Source: Brucella oryzae
GTDB lineage: Bacteria; Pseudomonadota; Alphaproteobacteria; Rhizobiales; Rhizobiaceae
Length of the DNA stretch: 64,000 nucleotides
Direction: 5' to 3'
Assembly: GCA_012103035.1 (NCBI GenBank)
Contig: JAAVLL010000001.1
Coordinates: forward strand, 780,501-844,500
The notes under the pieces were generated by a model. It saw only the letters and a program-made list of their open reading frames with translations. It was not told where the DNA came from and did no database searches. Of the stretch, positions 20,715 to 30,223 are shown in pieces. Position numbers and translations under genes: made by a program. Numbering within the stretch: the first letter of the stretch is position 1; each line of letters opens with the position of its first letter.

Positions 20715-21867
20715 TCATTTGACAATCATATCAAGAGAATGGCGGGATAATGGCTCTGCCGCGCCATTCGTCGTGAGATATGTCTGCCCCAGCGTCATTG
20801 CGGTCTGCGTGTCGGAATCCGTGATAATCATATGCGCGAAAAGCGTCATATCCGGCTGGATGCTTTCCGGGTTTCCGGCATAAAACATCTGCGGGTCCAT
20901 CCATGATGGCGTGAAGCGCGCGCCCACGGAATAACCGCAGGCATTGAGCCGGTGGCGGGTGAGGCCATGGGCTTCCATGGTCCGTGCATGTGCGTCGAAG
21001 ACGTCGCCGAATGTCGAGGCGGGCGTCATCGCTGCTTCGACGGCTTCCAGTGCCTCGCGCGCGGCGGCATAGAGTTCCAGATGATGCGCGGTCGGTTTTC
21101 CGACGATCAGCGTGCGCATCATCGGCGCATGGTAGTGACGGAAGACGCCCGACCATTCGAGTGTGAGCTGGTCGTTCTTGCTTGAGCTTGCGCCGACCGG
21201 ATTTGTAGCGGCAGAGCAGGGCGTCGTCGCCCGAGCCGATGATATATTCGTTGGCGGGAAAATCGCCGTCGCCCGCGAAATTGGCGCTCATCATCGCAGC
21301 CAGAATATCGGCCTCGCTCGCGCCTGCCTTGGTGAGTTTCACAGCGGCGTCAAGCGCATCGTCGCTGAGTTCTGCGGCGCGCTTGGCATAGGCGATTTCC
21401 GCAGGGCTTTTGAGAAGGCGCAGCCGGTCCACCATGCCGGATGCATCGTAAAGCTTGGCGAAGCTTTGCAATTGTTCGTCGAGCTTGCGGGCATTGGCGC
21501 CGGTGAGGCCGTGCGTCTGATATTCGATCCCGATCCGCGTACCGAGAAGGTCGAGTTCCGTCAGGATATTGCGCAGATCGGAAGCCGGATTGGCATTGTC
21601 GCGGTCGGTCCACACGACGATGTTCTCGATGTTCGACGTATGGCGTGCCTGCCGCAGATCGGCGGATCGCGTCATCAGCACCATCGACCCGTCTGCCTTC
21701 ACCACGAGGCACTGGAAGAAGCAGAATCCGAACGTGTCATAGCCGGTCAGCCAGTACATGCTTTCCTGCGCGAACAGCAGAAGCGCATCCAGCTTTTCCT
21801 CCTCCATCTTCAAGATCAGACGGTCGCGACGTGCGGCGAATTCTTCCGGCTCGAAGTGAAGGGCCAT
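20715..21867 (-). CDS. M24-family (Xaa-Pro peptidase-like) metallopeptidase
   Basis: Creatinase/aminopeptidase P-type fold of about 383 residues: an N-terminal domain (RRDRLILKMEEEKLDALLLFAQESMYWLTGYDTFG) and a C-terminal pita-bread domain with LTLEWSGVFRHYHAPMMRT and FDAHARTMEAHGLTRH. It may cleave X-Pro dipeptides or act on a small substrate such as ectoine derivatives. The canonical metal-ligand Asp residues are not obvious in the readable blocks, so catalysis is uncertain. One break near 21185, where CTCAAGCAAGAAC has one A too many for KLKQNDQL; this is the only break in the window best explained by an extra base. Last gene of the lgt operon. Confidence 0.8.
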
Positions 21868-21876
21868 GCGGTTCTC

Positions 21877-22690
21877 CTAGTCTTTTTAATAGCGATGTCT
21901 TCTATGATGGCGATCGCCGCAATCTGCCGCCCGTAATCGGGTTCGTTGCGATGGGTGGTGCGCCGGTAGGAATAGAACTGTTCCTCATCGGCATAGGTGC
22001 ACTGGCGAAGGGATTCTGCCTGTACGCCGGCTTTCGTCAACCGGTCGGTGATGAAGGTCCAGAGATCGAACAGATGATGCTCCGGCTTTTCCGAAGGTCG
22101 GAAATAGGCCGTGTAATTGGGGTCCCTGCCGATGAATTCGGCGTAGAATTCCGGTCCGACTTCGTAGTTTTCCGGCCCGATGGTGGGCCCAAGAACGGCA
22201 ATGATATTCTCGCGCTTTGCACCGAGCCCGATCATGGCTTCGATGGTATTTTCCAGCACGCCTGCAAAAGCGCCGCGCCATCCGGCATGGGCGGAACCGA
22301 TGATTCCCGCTTCGTGATCCGCAAAGAGCACCGGGCCGCAATCGGCGGAAAGCGCACCAAGGGCGATGCCGGGAACATTCGTCACCATGGCGTCGGCCTT
22401 CGGGCGCGGGGCGCCGAACGGTTCGGTGACATGGACCACATCGGGCGAATGAACCTGATGCACGGTCATGAGATGATCGGGCGCAACGCCAAGGTTTTCG
22501 GCGACGCGACGGCGATTCTCCGCAACCTTTTCCGGCGCATCGTTCGAACCGCTGCCGACATTCAGGCCCGTATAGATGCCATCGGAAACGCCGCCCTTGC
22601 GGGTGAAAAGCCATGCGCAATCCGCTTCCCGTTCTGTCCAACGGGCTTTTCAAGGAGAGGCGAGCGGAGCGGTTGCGGGGTGTCGGTCAT
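21877..22690 (-). CDS. pgeF: Purine nucleoside phosphorylase / polyphenol oxidase, laccase-domain (YfiH family)
   Basis: About 271 residues. The family uses a Zn/Cu site to cleave purine nucleosides, and E. coli YfiH also edits muropeptide errors. Key blocks: HGFFTRKGGVSDGIYTGLNVG, VHQVHS with its metal His, ADCGPVLFAD with the Cys, and GSAHAGWRGAFAGVLE with the second His. Breaks: near 22605 (GGCTTTTCACC, expected five T) and near 21885 (TTAAAAAGAC, expected six A). The second repair ends the protein at TAG 21877-21879 (DIAIKKD) instead of running into the peptidase gene. The next gene starts nine bases later. Confidence 0.88.
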
Positions 22691-22758
22691 CTTAATGGCT
22701 TTCGTAAACGGCGGGATGGTGGGGAGGAGGGTCTGCTTGTCAATCGAAGCTTTCGCCG

Positions 22759-23846
22759 TCATGGAACTGCAAAAGGAATGAGTTTTGTGTCGGGATCGCT
22801 GATGACCAGCACCTTGAACAAGGTTCCCATCTGATCGGGTGCGGCCAGTCTTTCCACGTCCTGCCGGATTTTTCCTGAAATGCCGCATCCTTGCCTGCGC
22901 CGAGCCGTCCAGCGCGATCAATCAGGCCCATGGCGAGCAGAAATTCACCCTGCGTCATGGTCCCGGTCTTGCAACCACAGGCCGTTGCGGTCTTTTCAGC
23001 ATGTCGAAATCAACATGGCTGGTGAGGTCCGCAACGCCCGGATTGGCAAATACGTCGTCATAGGCGTGTTTCAGCATGGCTTGCAGCGTATCGCCGAAAC
23101 CGGATTCCAGATGGCCGTAGTCGATATTGAGCGCGGCTCCCGCGTCGCCGCGATGCGGCTGGCGATTTCCTGCATCAAGGCAGTGCGCGCCGGGGCTGCT
23201 TCAAAGATCGCGCCTTCGGGGCTTTCGCATGGCCCTCGGGCAAAAGCGCCGGATCGATGCCGCCCGCGCCGCTGACGAAATGAAACGCGTTCTTTTCGTC
23301 GAGCGCGATCATCCGTTCGACAAAGCGGCCATTGACCTTGACGAATTGCCGGAACGGGATCGCGTCGAACAGCTCATTGGTCACAAGGATCAAAGGGCCG
23401 TTGGGAATGTCGGCAAAGCGCTCGAACCAGTCGATCTTCGCGCCCGCATCGGAGAGTTTCTGCTTCTGTTTTTCGACAAGGCGCGGGCTGGTTTCCACCA
23501 TGGCGACACGCGCATGGCCCAGCATTTGCGGAGCAAGCCTGCCGATGGTGCGCAGCATGTCGCTCATCAGCGTACCGCGGCCGGGGCCGATCTCGCACAG
23601 CACGATCGTGTCCGGGCGTCCGAGCGCATCCCATGCGCTGACGCACCAGATGCCGATCAGTTCGCCGAACATCTGGCTCACTTCCGGCGCGGTGATGAAA
23701 TCGCCCTCGCGCCCGAAAGGCTCGCGCGTCGTATAATAGCCGGCCTCGCGGTCGCCGAGGCAGGCTGCCATGTAATCGGCAACGCTGATCGGCCCCGAAG
23801 TGGCGATCAGGCGTTTCAGCCGGTCTTTCAGCGGAAGATCAGGCAT
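22759..23846 (-). CDS. Class I SAM-dependent methyltransferase, MidA/NDUFAF7 family
   Basis: About 363 residues. In mitochondria the family (NDUFAF7) dimethylates an Arg of a complex I subunit; the bacterial substrate is less certain. The SAM-binding motif is [17 protein letters not shown] near residue 95; other blocks are [18 protein letters not shown] and [15 protein letters not shown]. Four breaks: near 23213 (C run 4, expected 5), near 23139 (GGG, expected GGGG), near 22993 (AAAA, expected AAAAA) and near 22871 (AAAAA, expected AAAAAA). Repaired, it ends [12 protein letters not shown] at 22759. It starts inside the end of lgt (8-base overlap), so the two are translationally coupled. Confidence 0.83.
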
Positions 23847-24683
23847 CCTTGGCGGCTGCCCGGTTTGCCCGCCACATGGCCCAAAGCCCGATCAGTACCA
23901 TCGGCACCGAGAGGACCATGCCCATGGTCAGCCATCCGCCGAAGAGATAGCCGAGCTGAGCATCCGGCTCGCGGAAGAATTCGACGACGATGCGGCTGAG
24001 GCCGTACCCCGTGACGAAAGCACCGGCGATGAAGCCGGGTTTCTTCAGTTTGCGCCCGACCCAGACGAGCAGGAACAGCACGAAGAAGAGTACAAGCCCC
24101 TCGAGGAAGGCTTCATAAAGCTGGCTCGGATGGCGCGGCAGCGGACCGCCATTGGGGAAATAGACCGCCCATGGCACATCGCTGACACGGCCCCAGAGTT
24201 CCGAATTGATGAAATTGGCGACACGCACCACGCCAAGCCCGACGGGCACACCGGCGGCAATCGTGTCGAACATGCTCCAGACCTTGATGCCGCGCGAGCG
24301 GGCAAACAGGATCATGGCAAGCGTGGTGCCGAGAATGCCGCCGTGAAACGACATGCCGCCATCCCACACGGCCGGAATAGCGAGCGGATTGGAGATATAA
24401 TAGGAGAAATTATAGAAGAGCACGTAGCCGATGCGCCCGCCAAGCACGACGCCGAGCGCTGCCCAGATCACGAAATCATCGAGCGCTTCCGGCACCATGG
24501 GTGGCTGGTTGTCGGCCCACAGGCGGTGGCTGCGCAAAAGCTTCTTGCCGTACCACCAGGCAAACATGATGCCGACGACATAGCCGAGGCCGTACCAGTG
24601 CACCGCCAGCGGTCCGACCTGGAAAATCACCGGATCGATATTGGGAAGGCGAGCGCCGATGCGGGCAGCAACGTCTCAATCAT
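23839..24683 (-). CDS. lgt: Prolipoprotein diacylglyceryl transferase
   Basis: Inner-membrane enzyme that transfers diacylglycerol from phosphatidylglycerol to the lipobox Cys of prolipoproteins; essential in most proteobacteria. About 281 residues with seven membrane segments. Family blocks: [37 protein letters not shown] and the signature [18 protein letters not shown]. The start at 24683 ([14 protein letters not shown]) matches the usual N terminus. One break near 24644 (plus-strand GGG, expected GGGG) separates these residues from IDPVIFQVG. It heads the lgt-midA-pgeF-M24 operon. Confidence 0.95.
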
Positions 24684-24977
24684 GAAATCACTCCGTTTTG
24701 TGACGGAACATGCTGGACGAAGCTTTTGCGGTCAAGCTGTTCCCGTCTGCCGCAAATGGCGTTTTATGCGCTTCGGGTGCCCATGTACCCTTAAGGCAGC
24801 CTTAAGTACATTCTTCTGCGGTTCCCGCAGTCCGCTGTTTTCGCGCGGTCCATGATTATTGATTCAAAGACGCCGAACCCGATCACTTTCTATAGCTGCG
24901 CTTGCATCGGAACTGAGACGGCCCTATTTCAAATTTATGTTTTCAACAGGTCTCACCTGGAAATAAGGAAGAATGCC
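24684..24977. other. Intergenic region with a diverged MITE-like repeat
   Basis: Bases about 24738-24860 resemble the 141-bp repeat (CTGTTCCCGTCTGCCGCAAA, a central CATGTACCCTTAAG block, and ATTGATTCAAAG at the far end), but with many differences. The promoters of lgt and of the divergent UbiK-like gene must also be here; I cannot place them. Confidence 0.5.
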
Positions 24978-25297
24978 ATGACCAGCGGACAGAACCGGGT
25001 TCTCGATGAACTCGCCAAGCTTGTGACGGATGCGGCAGGCGCTGCGCAAGGCGTGCGCCGTGAAGTGGAAACGGCGTTGCGTTCACAAGGGGAGCGCGTG
25101 CTGAACACGCTCGACGTGGTGCAGCGCGAAGACTTCGAAGCCGTTCGTGAAATGGCGATCAAGGCGCGCGCCGAAAACAGCGCGTTGCTGGCAGAATCGA
25201 AGCTCTCGAAGCGCGTCTTGCGAAATTCGAAGTTGATTCTGATGCCAAACCGGCAAAATCGGCTTCATCTTCCGCAAAATCCAAAAATAATCCCTGA
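24978..25297 (+). CDS. Accessory factor UbiK family (BMFP coiled-coil) protein
   Basis: About 106 residues, ATG at 24978 after AAGGAAG. Amphipathic and coiled-coil throughout: MTSGQNRVLDELAKLVTDAAG is the membrane-fusogenic N terminus, and ALEARLAKFEV the C-terminal coiled coil, ending in a Lys/Ser tail. E. coli UbiK helps ubiquinone biosynthesis and binds lipids; here that role is inferred from family only. One break near 25196 (GCAGAATCG, expected GAAATCG). Without repair the frame runs on to 25349 with a nonsense tail. Confidence 0.75.
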
Positions 25298-25724
25298 TTA
25301 TTTATTAACAGGCCGCAAGTGGCAAAACCCTTGTCTTAGAGTCGGTTAAGGCAAGGGTCGCGGTCGGTCCCTCGTATATTTCCACATGCTTTCACGGCTC
25401 TTTGTTCAAAAGGGGCTGGCGTTCAGATTCAGCATCAATAGACTGAAAACACTACATGATTCGTAACGCGGTCATGTAGGCGGCGGCGAGGGGCTGAGTG
25501 TCAGGTTTCGCGTCTTTCAGGCTGCTTTCCAGTATCAGTTGCGTATGTGCGTGTGCCATTGGGGCGCTTGCATGCCGTCGTGCATGCCGGTTCCTCAACC
25601 GATCAATTCGTGCCTGTTTTCCTGCGCTTGTTCTTGCGCGGTGGCCGGCACGGGCGAGCAATGACTTGCGCGCCGGGAATTAGGAAGCATCTGGGGCAGA
25701 TGGTTCCCAGAACAGGAAACGGAC
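25298..25724. other. Intergenic region, no convincing gene
   Basis: Bases 25328-25360 hold an inverted repeat ACCCTTGTCTTA / TAAGGCAAGGGT that may terminate the UbiK-like gene, although no T run follows. On the minus strand a short ORF (25452-25556, MAHAHTQLIL to ALRIM) has no ribosome site; I do not call it. The rest is GC-rich without recognisable signals. Confidence 0.5.
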
Positions 25725-26225
25725 ATGAGCCTTCTTGAGCTTGAATTCGCACGTGAGGCACATCCGGTGGATGTGATCGAACAGGTCGCGCATTCAAACG
25801 ACTGGACGTTCGAGCGGACTGGCGACGACGAAATCGCAATCTCGGTTGCGGGCAACTGGACTGACTATCACATCTCGTTTTCCTGGATGGAGGATTTCGA
25901 GGCACTGCATCTGGCCTGCGCATTCGACATCAAGGTGGCCGAGCCGCGTGTGAACGAAGTGATGCGCCTGCTGTCGCTCATCAATGAAAAGCTTCTGATG
26001 GGGCATTTCGATCTCTGGCAGCAGGAAGGCGCGATCATGTATCGCCAGTCGCTGTTGCTGGCAGGCGGCGCGGAACCGACGAGCCGTCAGGTGGAAGTGT
26101 TGCTGTCGGCAGCGCTGGAAGCCTGCGAAGCCTATTTCCAGGCTTTCCAGTTCGTGGTCTGGTCGGGCGTTACGGCGCGCGAGGCGCTTGAAAGCGTGGT
26201 GTTCGAGACGGTTGGTCGCGCCTGA
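25725..26225 (+). CDS. YbjN domain-containing protein
   Basis: 166 residues, uninterrupted, start ATG 25725 with AGGAAACGG upstream. The sequence (LELEFAREAHPVDVIEQVAH, GNWTDYHISFSWMEDFEALHL, VMYRQSLLLAGG-type block) matches the YbjN fold, a type III secretion chaperone-like alpha/beta domain found in many bacteria. In E. coli YbjN affects motility and stress responses; in alphaproteobacteria the function is not established. It has its own terminator 20 bases downstream and is followed by csaA. Confidence 0.85.
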   Translation: MSLLELEFAREAHPVDVIEQVAHSNDWTFERTGDDEIAISVAGNWTDYHISFSWMEDFEALHLACAFDIKVAEPRVNEVMRLLSLINEKLLMGHFDLWQQEGAIMYRQSLLLAGGAEPTSRQVEVLLSAALEACEAYFQAFQFVVWSGVTAREALESVVFETVGRA

Positions 26226-26246
26226 CTATCCAATAACTGATTTTTG

Positions 26247-26270
26247 GCCCGGCGTTCGCGCCGGGTTTTC
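26247..26270 (+). terminator. Rho-independent terminator of the ybjN-family gene
   Basis: Stem CCCGGCG / CGCCGGG with the stable loop TTCG, followed by TTTTC. Confidence 0.85.
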
Positions 26271-26305
26271 TGCGAGGCCGGAAAAGAGGGCCGGGGAGTG
26301 AGAGA

Positions 26306-26653
26306 ATGAGCGAAGCAACCACCATCACCTGGGCAGATTTCGAAAAGGTCGATATCCGCAGCGGAACCATCGTGGAAGCCGTGCCATTTCCCGAAGCACG
26401 CAAGCCCGCCTTCAAGCTGAAGATCGATTTCGGCGAAAAGATCGGCATCAAGAAGTCGTCAGCCCAGATCACCCGGCACTACACGCCGGAACAACTCATC
26501 GGCAAACAGGTCATAGCCGTGGTGAATTTCCCGCCGCGCCAGATCGGCCCCTTCATGTCGGAAGTGCTGACACTTGGTATGCCGGATGAAAACGGTGAAG
26601 TGGTTCTCGCAGCCATCGACAAGCCTGTGCCGAATGGCGGCAAGCTTTATTAG
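26306..26653 (+). CDS. csaA: tRNA-binding protein CsaA
   Basis: 115 residues, uninterrupted. A single OB-fold tRNA-binding domain of the kind found in MetRS C termini: ADFEKVDIRSGTIVEAVPFP, GIKKSSAQIT and NFPPRQIGPFMSEVLTLG are diagnostic. In Bacillus CsaA also has chaperone or secretion-related activity; in proteobacteria the role is unclear. ATG 26306 follows GGGGAGTGAGAGA. Convergent with the histidine-kinase gene, with only 12 bases between stops. Confidence 0.9.
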   Translation: MSEATTITWADFEKVDIRSGTIVEAVPFPEARKPAFKLKIDFGEKIGIKKSSAQITRHYTPEQLIGKQVIAVVNFPPRQIGPFMSEVLTLGMPDENGEVVLAAIDKPVPNGGKLY

Positions 26654-26665
26654 CCAACAGAACGC

Positions 26666-28005
26666 CTAAGCCGGAATATGGATGATGGCGCGCAGGCCGC
26701 CGGTTGGGGCGTCTTCCAGCGCAATGTCGCCGCCATGGCTGCGTGCGATGTCGCGGGCAATGGCAAGCCCCAGTCCGCCGGTGCCGCCCGAATCCTGCGT
26801 TCGCGCTTCATCCAGCCGCACGAAAGGCTTGAAGACGTCTTCGCGGCGGTCTTCCGGAATGCCCGGCCCGTCATCATCCACGACGACCTTCAGCCAGCCA
26901 TCGACATGCGAAATCGACAGTTCGACATTCTGTGCGTGACGGAAAGCGTTTGAAACCAGATTGCTGACCAGCCGCGAGAAGGCGTTTGGACGCACATAAA
27001 CCTCGCTGTCGCCTTCAATATGATATTTGAAGCCGCGCTCGCAGGCGTGCCTCGTGTTCCAGTTTTTCGCAAAGCTTCGTGACGTCGAAGCTTGCCGTTT
27101 CCTCCGCTCCTTCGCCGCGCGCAAAGGCGAGATAGCCTTCCAGCATCGTCTGCATGTCGGCAATATCCTGATTGAGCGGCTCGGTGTCGATGGAGTGACC
27201 AGCCAGCGCAAGCTGCAGCTTGAAGCGGGTCAAAATGGTGCGCAGATCGTGGCTGACGCCGGATAGCATCGCGGTGCGCTGTTCGATCTGGCGCTCGATG
27301 CGCGAGCGCATCTGGATGAAGGCGATGCCCGCACGACGTACTTCCTCGGCCCCGCGCGGATGAAAACCTTCCGGCATGGGGCGCCCCTTGCCGAAGCTTT
27401 CGGCGGCCTGCGCAAGCTGCTGGATCGGCTTGATCTGGTTGCGCAGAAAGGCGATGGCGATAATCAGCAAAACAAGCGCGGTGCCGACCATCCATGTCAG
27501 GAAGATGCCTGTATTGGACGCATAGGCCTGGCTGCGTCGCGCAAAGACGCGCAACACCTTATCCTCAAGCTTGATGCGGATTTCGATGAGATCGGAATCG
27601 CCGACTGTATCCACCCAGAATGGGCGATTGATCTGGCGGGTAATCTCTTCACTCAGAAAATAATCGAGAATGGCGAAAAAGGGTTTTGGTCCCGGCGGCG
27701 GCAGCGGATCGGGCGGCAGGATGGAAATGTTCAGCGCCAGCCGCTGCTGCGATGCGGATGAGATTGTCGTAGCCGGGTTCCTGCGGATAGGTTTCAAGAA
27801 TGTCGATGATACCCGCAATATCGCGCACAACGGCGGTCGACAGTCGTTCGGTCACCATCTGCCAGTGACGCTCCATGAACACATAGGCGATCACGGACTG
27901 GAGCAGAACCATCGGAGCAATGATGATGATGAGCGACCGCGCATAAAGCCCCTTCGGCATGATGCGCGCCAACCAGCGGGAGAATTTTCTCAAGGGCGAT
28001 TTCAT
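26666..28005 (-). CDS. EnvZ-like sensor histidine kinase
   Basis: About 447 residues. Two membrane helices (SLIIIIAPMVLLQSVIAYVF near residue 25 and TWMVGTALVLLIIAIAF near 170) flank a periplasmic domain; then HAMP, H-box MLSGVSHDLRTILTRFKLQLAL, N-box LVSNLVSNAFRHA, and G-boxes VDDDGPGIPEDRREDVFKPF and GTGGLGLAIARDIARSHGG. It should phosphorylate the adjacent OmpR-type regulator. Breaks: near 27754 (net two bases, probably one GC unit, missing before QQRLALNISILPPDP) and near 27043 (again one GC unit before ERGFKYHIEGDS). Stimulus unknown. Its gene follows the regulator gene but is separated from it by palindromic repeats. Confidence 0.85.
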
Positions 28006-28025
28006 CGTGTTAAAACGTCCCTAAT

Positions 28026-28070
28026 GCATGTCTCCCAAAAGTGGGAACCGGTTTTGGGATAAAGACATGC
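28026..28070. repeat. Short palindromic intergenic element
   Basis: GCATGTCTCCCAAAAGTGGG, then AACCGG and TTTTGGGATAAAGACATGC. Same architecture as the other short palindromes, positioned 21 bases before the histidine-kinase start. Confidence 0.75.
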
Positions 28071-28082
28071 ATGAAAACAAAG

Positions 28083-28128
28083 CTTAAAGCGTGTCATACG
28101 AGTACGATAAGATGCGACACGCTTTAAG
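28083..28128. repeat. Second palindrome in the regulator-kinase gap
   Basis: Outer arms CTTAAAGCGTGTC / GACACGCTTTAAG, 13 bp perfect, with a loop of 20 bases that is itself A/G-rich. It may act as an attenuator or processing site between the regulator and kinase genes. Confidence 0.65.
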
Positions 28129-28245
28129 TCCGCACGGTTGCGCTTTCCATGAACAACATTGCGACTGTACCGTTTGTACACACCGCCCTGCGTTTTGAGA
28201 AAACACCATTTTCTGATCGCGCTATTCCTGATTGCCGCCGCCTTG

Positions 28246-28968
28246 CTATTCGATGCTGAGCTTGTAGCCGATGCCGCGCACGGTCTGGAGCCAGACCGGA
28301 TTGGCCGGATCCTGCTCGATCTTGCGGCGCAGACGGTTGATCTGCACGTCGATCGTGCGTTCACCGACATCGCCGTCCTGACCGGTGAGTTCGTGGCGGG
28401 GATCGTTTCACCGGCACGCTCGGCGAAGATCGACATGATGTCCTGCTCACGATCGGTCAGCTTGATTGTTTCGGTGCCCTTCTTCAGCTCACGGCGCGGG
28501 ATGAAGAAAGTATAGGGGCCGAACACGATCTGCTCGATCTTCGGCTGTGCGGGCACTGCGCCACGCCGCAGGATATTGTTGATGCGCAATGTCAGTTCGC
28601 GCGGATCGAACGGCGGGCAGATAATCGTCCGCACCGGCAGACAGACCATCGATGCGGCTGTCGGTTTCCGACAGGGCCGTGAGCATGAGGATCGGCACAT
28701 TCTTCTGCTCGCGCAAGGAGCGCGTCAGCGAGACGCCGGTTTCGCCCGGCATCATCACGTCGAGGATCAGAAGATCGAAGTCGATGCCTTCCAGCTTGCG
28801 GCGGGCTTCGGCAGCACTTCCGGCCATGGTGACACGGAAACCGCTATTGGTCAGATATTGTGAGAGAAGGCTGCGGATGCGCGTATCATCGTCTACGACG
28901 AGGAGATGCGGCGCGTCGTCCGAGAGCGTCTTTTCTTCTTCTGCAGCCATGGCGTCTTTCGATCCCAT
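28246..28968 (-). CDS. OmpR-family response regulator
   Basis: About 241 residues. Receiver domain with acidic pocket LLVVDDDTR, phospho-acceptor Asp in [13 protein letters not shown], Thr in MLTALSE and Lys in DYLPKPFDPREL; C-terminal winged helix ending [29 protein letters not shown]. Partner of the EnvZ-like kinase. Breaks: near 28615 (two bases, AA of the switch Lys codon AAG, missing) and near 28400 (ATCCCCGCC, expected five C). Repair ends the gene at TAG 28246-28248. Start at 28968 or 28950, both with weak ribosome sites. The first break removes precisely the conserved switch lysine. Confidence 0.88.
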
Positions 28969-29104
28969 TCCGTTCCAGTTCGACTATAATGCAACATGCG
29001 TCGCCGGGCATATTACCCACTGGAATGCGGCGCGTCTATTCACTGCCTGCATCGAAGCTTTTATACAAGCACTTACTGCAACCGCATGTAACACGAATAT
29101 CTCA
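28969..29104. other. Promoter region of the response regulator gene
   Basis: 136 bases between the regulator start and the MITE-like repeat. I cannot place a clear -35/-10 pair. Confidence 0.3.
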
Positions 29105-29298
29105 GAGCCTGTTCCAAAGTCGCCATGCCGGTCTGCAAATGGCGTTTTTCTGCGTTCCAGTGCTCATGTATGTTTCTTAGCCGCATAGTCTTATCCGAAA
29201 AGTCTATAACTTTTCGGGACTATGCTCGGAAGTACATTCCGCTCCGGTACTCGAAAATCACCATTTTCACCACGGCCTGCCGCTTTTGATTCAGGCTC
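29105..29298. mobile_element. MITE-like repeat copy carrying a nested palindrome
   Basis: Ends GAGCCTGTTCCAAAGTCGCC and CCGCTTTTGATTCAGGCTC match the 141-bp repeats at 38503 and 40988. In the middle, where those copies read CTCACGTACCTTAAGTACG, this copy has about 55 extra bases containing a palindrome GCATAGTC...GACTATGC (29183-29225) of the short-palindrome family. It abuts the MarR gene stop codon at 29298-29300. Confidence 0.75.
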
Positions 29299-29805
29299 TA
29301 ATCATTACCGGCACCGGCAGAAAATTCATCGATCTGCGCCCGCCTTTCGGGATTGACCATATTATAAAGCGCTCGATTGCCTCGCGGTCCTGCGGCGTGC
29401 AGCCTTCCAGCGCGCGCGCGATGCGCCGCGACTGGGGCAGGGCGAGCGCAAGCGTAAGCTGACGGCCGCTTTTCGTCGGATAAAGCTTGCGGTGGCGGCG
29501 GTCGTGCAGGCCGGTGGCCTGAACGACATGGCCGGTGTCGATCAACTGTTTGAGCACACGCGACAGGCTCTGCTTGGTGATGCGCAACACTTCCAGAAGC
29601 TCGGCCACCGTCATGCCCGGCTTGCGGTTGATGAAGTATAGGACACGGTGATGCGCCCGCCCGAAACCGATCTTTTCCAGAATGAGATCAGGATCGGCGG
29701 TGAAATCGCGATAGGAAAAAACAAAAGCTCAATGACGTTGAGATCGGCAGCCTCCTCAGCCGTCAACGGATTGCTTATATAATTCATATCGTTCGTCGAA
29801 TTCAC
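29298..29805 (-). CDS. MarR-family transcriptional regulator
   Basis: About 169 residues with a winged helix-turn-helix: MTVAELLEVLRITKQSLSRVLKQLIDTGHVV (recognition helix around KQSLSRVL) and the beta-wing DRRHRKLYPTKSGRQL. GTG start at 29805, chosen because GGAGC lies seven bases upstream; the ATG at 29859 lies inside the operator. Breaks: near 29715 (T run of six, expected seven, giving LLFFSYRDF) and near 29361 (TTT, expected TTTT). Divergent from ilvE across an inverted repeat that probably is its own operator. Ligand unknown. Confidence 0.82.
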
Positions 29806-29832
29806 ATCGGTGCTCCGTACTGCTGCGTTAAA

Positions 29833-29874
29833 TATGTCAGTATTATTGACATAATTCAATCGCCCAGATAATTT
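29833..29874. promoter_or_regulatory. Divergent promoters overlapping an inverted-repeat operator
   Basis: TATGTCA and TGACATA (29833-29839, 29847-29853) form a perfect inverted repeat with a 7-base spacer. Plus-strand promoter: TTGACA at 29846, 17 bases, TAATTT at 29869. Minus-strand promoter: TTGAAT, 17 bases, CATATT, read across the same bases. Both would be blocked by one bound MarR dimer. Confidence 0.65.
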
Positions 29875-30223
29875 TCAATAAGCGTGCGCTGGATTTTTGG
29901 AATAATGTTTGTGCTGACGCATGTATGGAGGAGGAATATTGCGCTGGCTGGCTTCCGTTAACGGGATCGGGCTTCCGCAATGTTTCATCCCTGGGTTCCA
30001 TCCCGGAGGATTCATTTTCTTTCCATGCATGCTCCGCCTGGGATTCGCGCAATATGTTTGCGTGACATCAAAGCATTTTGAACAAAAGGCCAGCGATTGC
30101 GCGGAAAAAGGTCGCCGTCCGCTCCGGTCCATTGATTTAGCTGGGGAAGACGGGGCGCGGAAAAGTTTGCCCGGCCGGAAACCGGTTTCGAGACAGCGCC
30201 GCGAAATATTCAGGAGCAAGAAA
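29875..30223 (+). other. Long ilvE leader, nothing coding recognised
   Basis: About 350 bases between the divergent promoter and the ilvE start. The ilvE frame is open back to 29921 but has no ribosome site at its ATG and reads as unlikely protein. GAATATTGCGC (29932) and GCGCAATATG (30047) are complementary and could pair around a 100-base loop. No transcription attenuator peptide rich in Leu/Ile/Val was seen. Confidence 0.4.

Noticed and set aside
21816..21876. pgeF reading that runs into the start of the M24 peptidase gene
   Set aside because: An A run of five instead of six removes the true stop TAG at 21877-21879; the extra residues have no family match and would overlap the next start.
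25452..25661. Minus-strand ORF of 69 residues in the gap before the ybjN-family gene
   Set aside because: Atypical composition and no ribosome site; the shorter 35-residue form looks more protein-like but is still unsupported.
29921..30223. An N-terminal extension of about 100 residues on IlvE
   Set aside because: The upstream ATG has no ribosome site, the residues do not fit the family, and a strong ribosome site stands before ATG 30224.
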